From: Begonia masoniana
Taxonomy: Eukaryota; Streptophyta; Magnoliopsida; Cucurbitales; Begoniaceae
Assembly (NCBI GenBank): GCA_022432975.1
Contig: CM039512.1
Span: 2,714,519 to 2,778,518, forward strand
Direction: 5' to 3'
DNA length: 64,000 nucleotides
The notes under the pieces were generated by a model. It had not been told where the DNA came from. It saw only the letters and a program-made list of their open reading frames with translations, and did no database searches. Made by a program: the position numbers and the translations under genes. Positions 61,901 to 64,000 of this stretch are shown piece by piece (position 1 is the stretch's first letter; each line of letters opens with the position of its first letter).

Positions 61901-62542
61901 GGCTGGAGTCATTGTAAGGAAAAAACAACTTCTAAACTCATTTTCAAAACTGTTTTTGAAAAAATCTATTTATTTTTAACTGTTTTGTGCAGGGGATTAT
62001 GATGATGACATCAGGTTTCTTCAGGCTGCTGCCTGATCTTCCAAAGCCATTTTGGAGGTATCCTGTTTCATATCTCAGTTATGGCTCATGGGGATTACAG
62101 GCAAGTAAACTGCTTCGCAATAACTCGGGTTTTTCTAATAAATTGATCGAATCAATGAATTTTGTTCGATCTTGTTTTGCAGGGTTCTTACAAGAATGAC
62201 TTGCTGGGGCTCGAATTTGATCCGATGTTTCCGGGCCAGCCAAAGCTCAGTGGGGCGTACATAATCACAAACATTTATGGAATTCCGATTACTCATTCGA
62301 AATGGTGGGACTTATTAGCAATTTTCCTCCTCGTTCTTCTCTATCGGATCCTCTTTTTCGTCGTCTTGAAGTTGAAGGAAAGAGCTACGCCATTGTTGCA
62401 GTCGATTTTTGCAAAAAAGACCATTAAGCATTTGCAGAGAAGACCTTCTTTTAGGAAGATACCCTCGGCTGTGTCTTCAAAGAGGCACCAGCCTCTCCAC
62501 TCCCTCTCCTCCCAAGAAGGTCTTAACTCTCCTCTCAGTTGA
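58949..62542 (+). CDS. ABCG: ABCG (WBC) half-transporter of the ABCG12/15 type
   Basis: Plasma-membrane half-size ABC transporter; this clade exports cuticular wax, cutin or sporopollenin lipids as dimers. Nine exons give 689 residues: 58949-59192, 59844-59923, 60026-60487, 60607-60729, 60833-60967, 61046-61330, 61641-61913, 61993-62100 and 62183-62542. Nucleotide-binding domain: Walker [10 protein letters not shown] (about 67-75), Q-loop YVTQED, signature ISGGEKKR (about 173), Walker [17 protein letters not shown]-loop SIHQPS. Membrane spans occupy about 340-640. The end [12 protein letters not shown] is characteristic of ABCG12/15. Intron 8 has a GC donor (TTACAG/GCAAGT) and AG acceptor; only this joins the conserved GLQ-GSYKND. 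The other introns are GT-AG. Intact. Confidence 0.95.
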
Positions 62543-62679
62543 AGTCATCCCATGTTTTCTCTTACAACTTTGAGTTTCAGATTTACTGTATTTGATGATT
62601 ATACGAAGAAAATTCAAATATTTTTCATAATACTTTTTCTTTTCAATGAAGAAATACCTGAAAAGATTTGAGATTTTAG

Positions 62680-64000
62680 AGGACTTGCTTCCATTACTCT
62701 GATTTCCAAGGATGGGATGTTTGTTTCTGCTCATCTCCGGCAACTAAGCTCGATTTGCAATAACTTGGTTGCGATTGCTAAAGTGGTTCATCTTAAAGAT
62801 CATCTCATTTATCTCTGTTCGGGTTTATGCAGTTACTATCGACTATAATCTCTTTGTCACTGCCATTACTTGTCGTCGGCAAACACCTTCATTCGAGGAG
62901 GTTCTCAGTCTTTTGTTTAAGTTACGAGTTTCGGCTCGAAAAACATAACTCTACCATAAATTTGAACTCTCTTCAAGCCAATCTCACTTCCTTCCAAGTC
63001 GAGCGGCATGCTCTTATAATGGCATTCTTGGCAAGTCTACTACCTTTCCCCTTCATGGCGACCTACTCGTCCAAATAATTTTAAACCTCGTTGGCAAATC
63101 TCCCACAAATTAGGAAACAAATCCTCTGTTTGTTACCATCGCTCTAATGTCTCTTCTTCTTCTTCTTCTGCTCCTGCTTTGGTACCTTCTGAGCAAGGAT
63201 CTTGATTTATTTGACTCTGGAGCAACTCACCATTTTACTTCATGTTTCGCTCTCTCCACCACATCTTCGGAGCATTCTTCATCTGCTCCTCGTTTGTGAT
63301 CACTGTCGTTTGCGTAAAAGTCACTGTTTACCATTCTCTGATTCTCATTCTCGTGCTCAACGTCCTTTTGATTTGATCTCAGACGTATGGGGACCCTCCC
63401 CTGAATTGTCAATAATTTGAACCAGATATTTCATTTTTTTTATTGATGATCACACTCGATTTTGCTGGAATTATTTTCTCAAAACTAAAGCCACTATTTT
63501 ATCCACTTTCATTCCTTTTTAACCATGGTTCAAACGCAATTTCAATCAACAATTAAATCCGTTCAATCTGATAATGGTACTGAATTTTAATCTTTAATTC
63601 CTTTTTTGTCAAATCTCATGCATTCTTCTTCGATAGTCATGTTCTTAGACACCCGCCCAAAATGGACGTGTTGAACGTAAAAATGGACATATTGTCGAGT
63701 CAACTTTATCCATGCTCTTTCTTTCAAAAGATTGTATATCGCTCAAGTATTGAAGTTGAATATAGAAGTTGGTTTGGGTTCAATCTTTACTAAATGAATT
63801 AGGCCTTCAATCTTCTCGAACTCCGACTATTTTTTGTAACCATTTGAGTGCCACTTTTCTATCTTCTAATCCTTGTCTTCGTTCTAAATCAAAACACGTG
63901 AAGATTGATTTTCACTTTTTCGTCCATGAAATTTACTTGTTCTCAGTATTAGCAGGCCGATCCTCTCACGAAGCCTCTCTGGCCTTCAGATGTCAGGCCT
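62680..64000 (+). pseudogene. Decayed copia gag-pol relic
   Basis: Traces in changing frames on the plus strand: gag (HLKDHLIYL near 62790, then a LEKHNSTINLNSLQANLTSF part near 62940); zinc-knuckle trace with KLGNKSSVCYHR near 63110; protease DSGATHHFTS near 63215; GAG-pre-integrase trace (CLPFSDSHSRAQRPFDLISD) near 63325; integrase (SDVWGPSPELS near 63385, SIKSVQSDNGTEF near 63560, AQNGRVERKNGHIVEST near 63655). RNase H-like words (EVEYRSW near 63750, KHVKIDFHFFVHE near 63895) follow directly, so reverse transcriptase is missing. Many stops and frameshifts. The element runs past the window end; no LTR was seen. Confidence 0.8.

Overview
The window is nuclear DNA of a flowering plant, most likely a eudicot. 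Genes are split by many short GT-AG introns. The proteins are plant-specific families: PLS-class PPR proteins, an R2R3-MYB of the MYB46/83 type, an ALDH3H1-type aldehyde dehydrogenase, ferredoxin-sulfite reductase, NF-YA with a miR169 site, and a WBC-type ABCG half-transporter. Between them lie AT-rich spacers, CT microsatellites, and copia, Mutator-like (MULE), hAT and foldback elements. The species cannot be named from the sequence.

Layout. 0-0.86 kb: 5' half of an LPAT gene (minus). 1.5-6.7 kb: a young copia retrotransposon with near-identical LTRs and one nonsense codon, inserted between the divergent LPAT and RBP45/47 genes. 7.3-10.9 kb: RBP45/47 (plus). 11.5-14.3 kb: ALDH3H1 (minus). 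14.7-15.5 kb: a foldback element. 17.2-18.7 kb: PPR gene 1 (minus). 22.4-24.1 kb: MYB46/83 (plus). 27.2-28.8 kb: PPR gene 2 (minus). 30-33.6 kb: NF-YA (plus). 34.1-37.7 kb: SEC62 (minus). 37.9-47.5 kb: a decayed MULE inserted about 170 bp upstream of the SEC62 start codon. It carries a 51-bp satellite grown from its own terminal repeat, a second copy of the SEC62 first exon, a nested hAT element with a perfect 8-bp target duplication, and two convergent broken transposon genes. 47.7-50.2 kb: a small chloroplast-type membrane protein gene whose first exon is tandemly duplicated. 51.3-55.4 kb: sulfite reductase SIR (plus). 56.3-57.25 kb: a second large foldback element. 58.9-62.5 kb: ABCG half-transporter (plus). 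62.7-64 kb: a badly decayed copia relic.

Most interesting observations. (1) The first exon of the small chloroplast-type gene (48.7-50.2 kb) begins with about 180 bp that match the 5' leader and transit-peptide exon of the neighbouring SIR gene. The gene therefore looks like a chimera that took its targeting sequence from SIR. (2) In the MULE, the two convergent genes both start inside the terminal inverted repeats and share their first codons. (3) The MULE's left terminal repeat has grown a 20-copy, 51-bp satellite, and a SEC62 exon-1 fragment is duplicated beside it. (4) Two genes (RBP45/47 and ABCG) each have one intron that only fits a GC-AG splice. (5) One palindromic module recurs in several otherwise different foldback elements.

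The cellular genes are unrelated housekeeping or regulatory genes in ordinary plant order, not a pathway cluster. Exon coordinates were derived by hand from reading-frame continuity, splice consensus and family knowledge. No transcript or database evidence was available.
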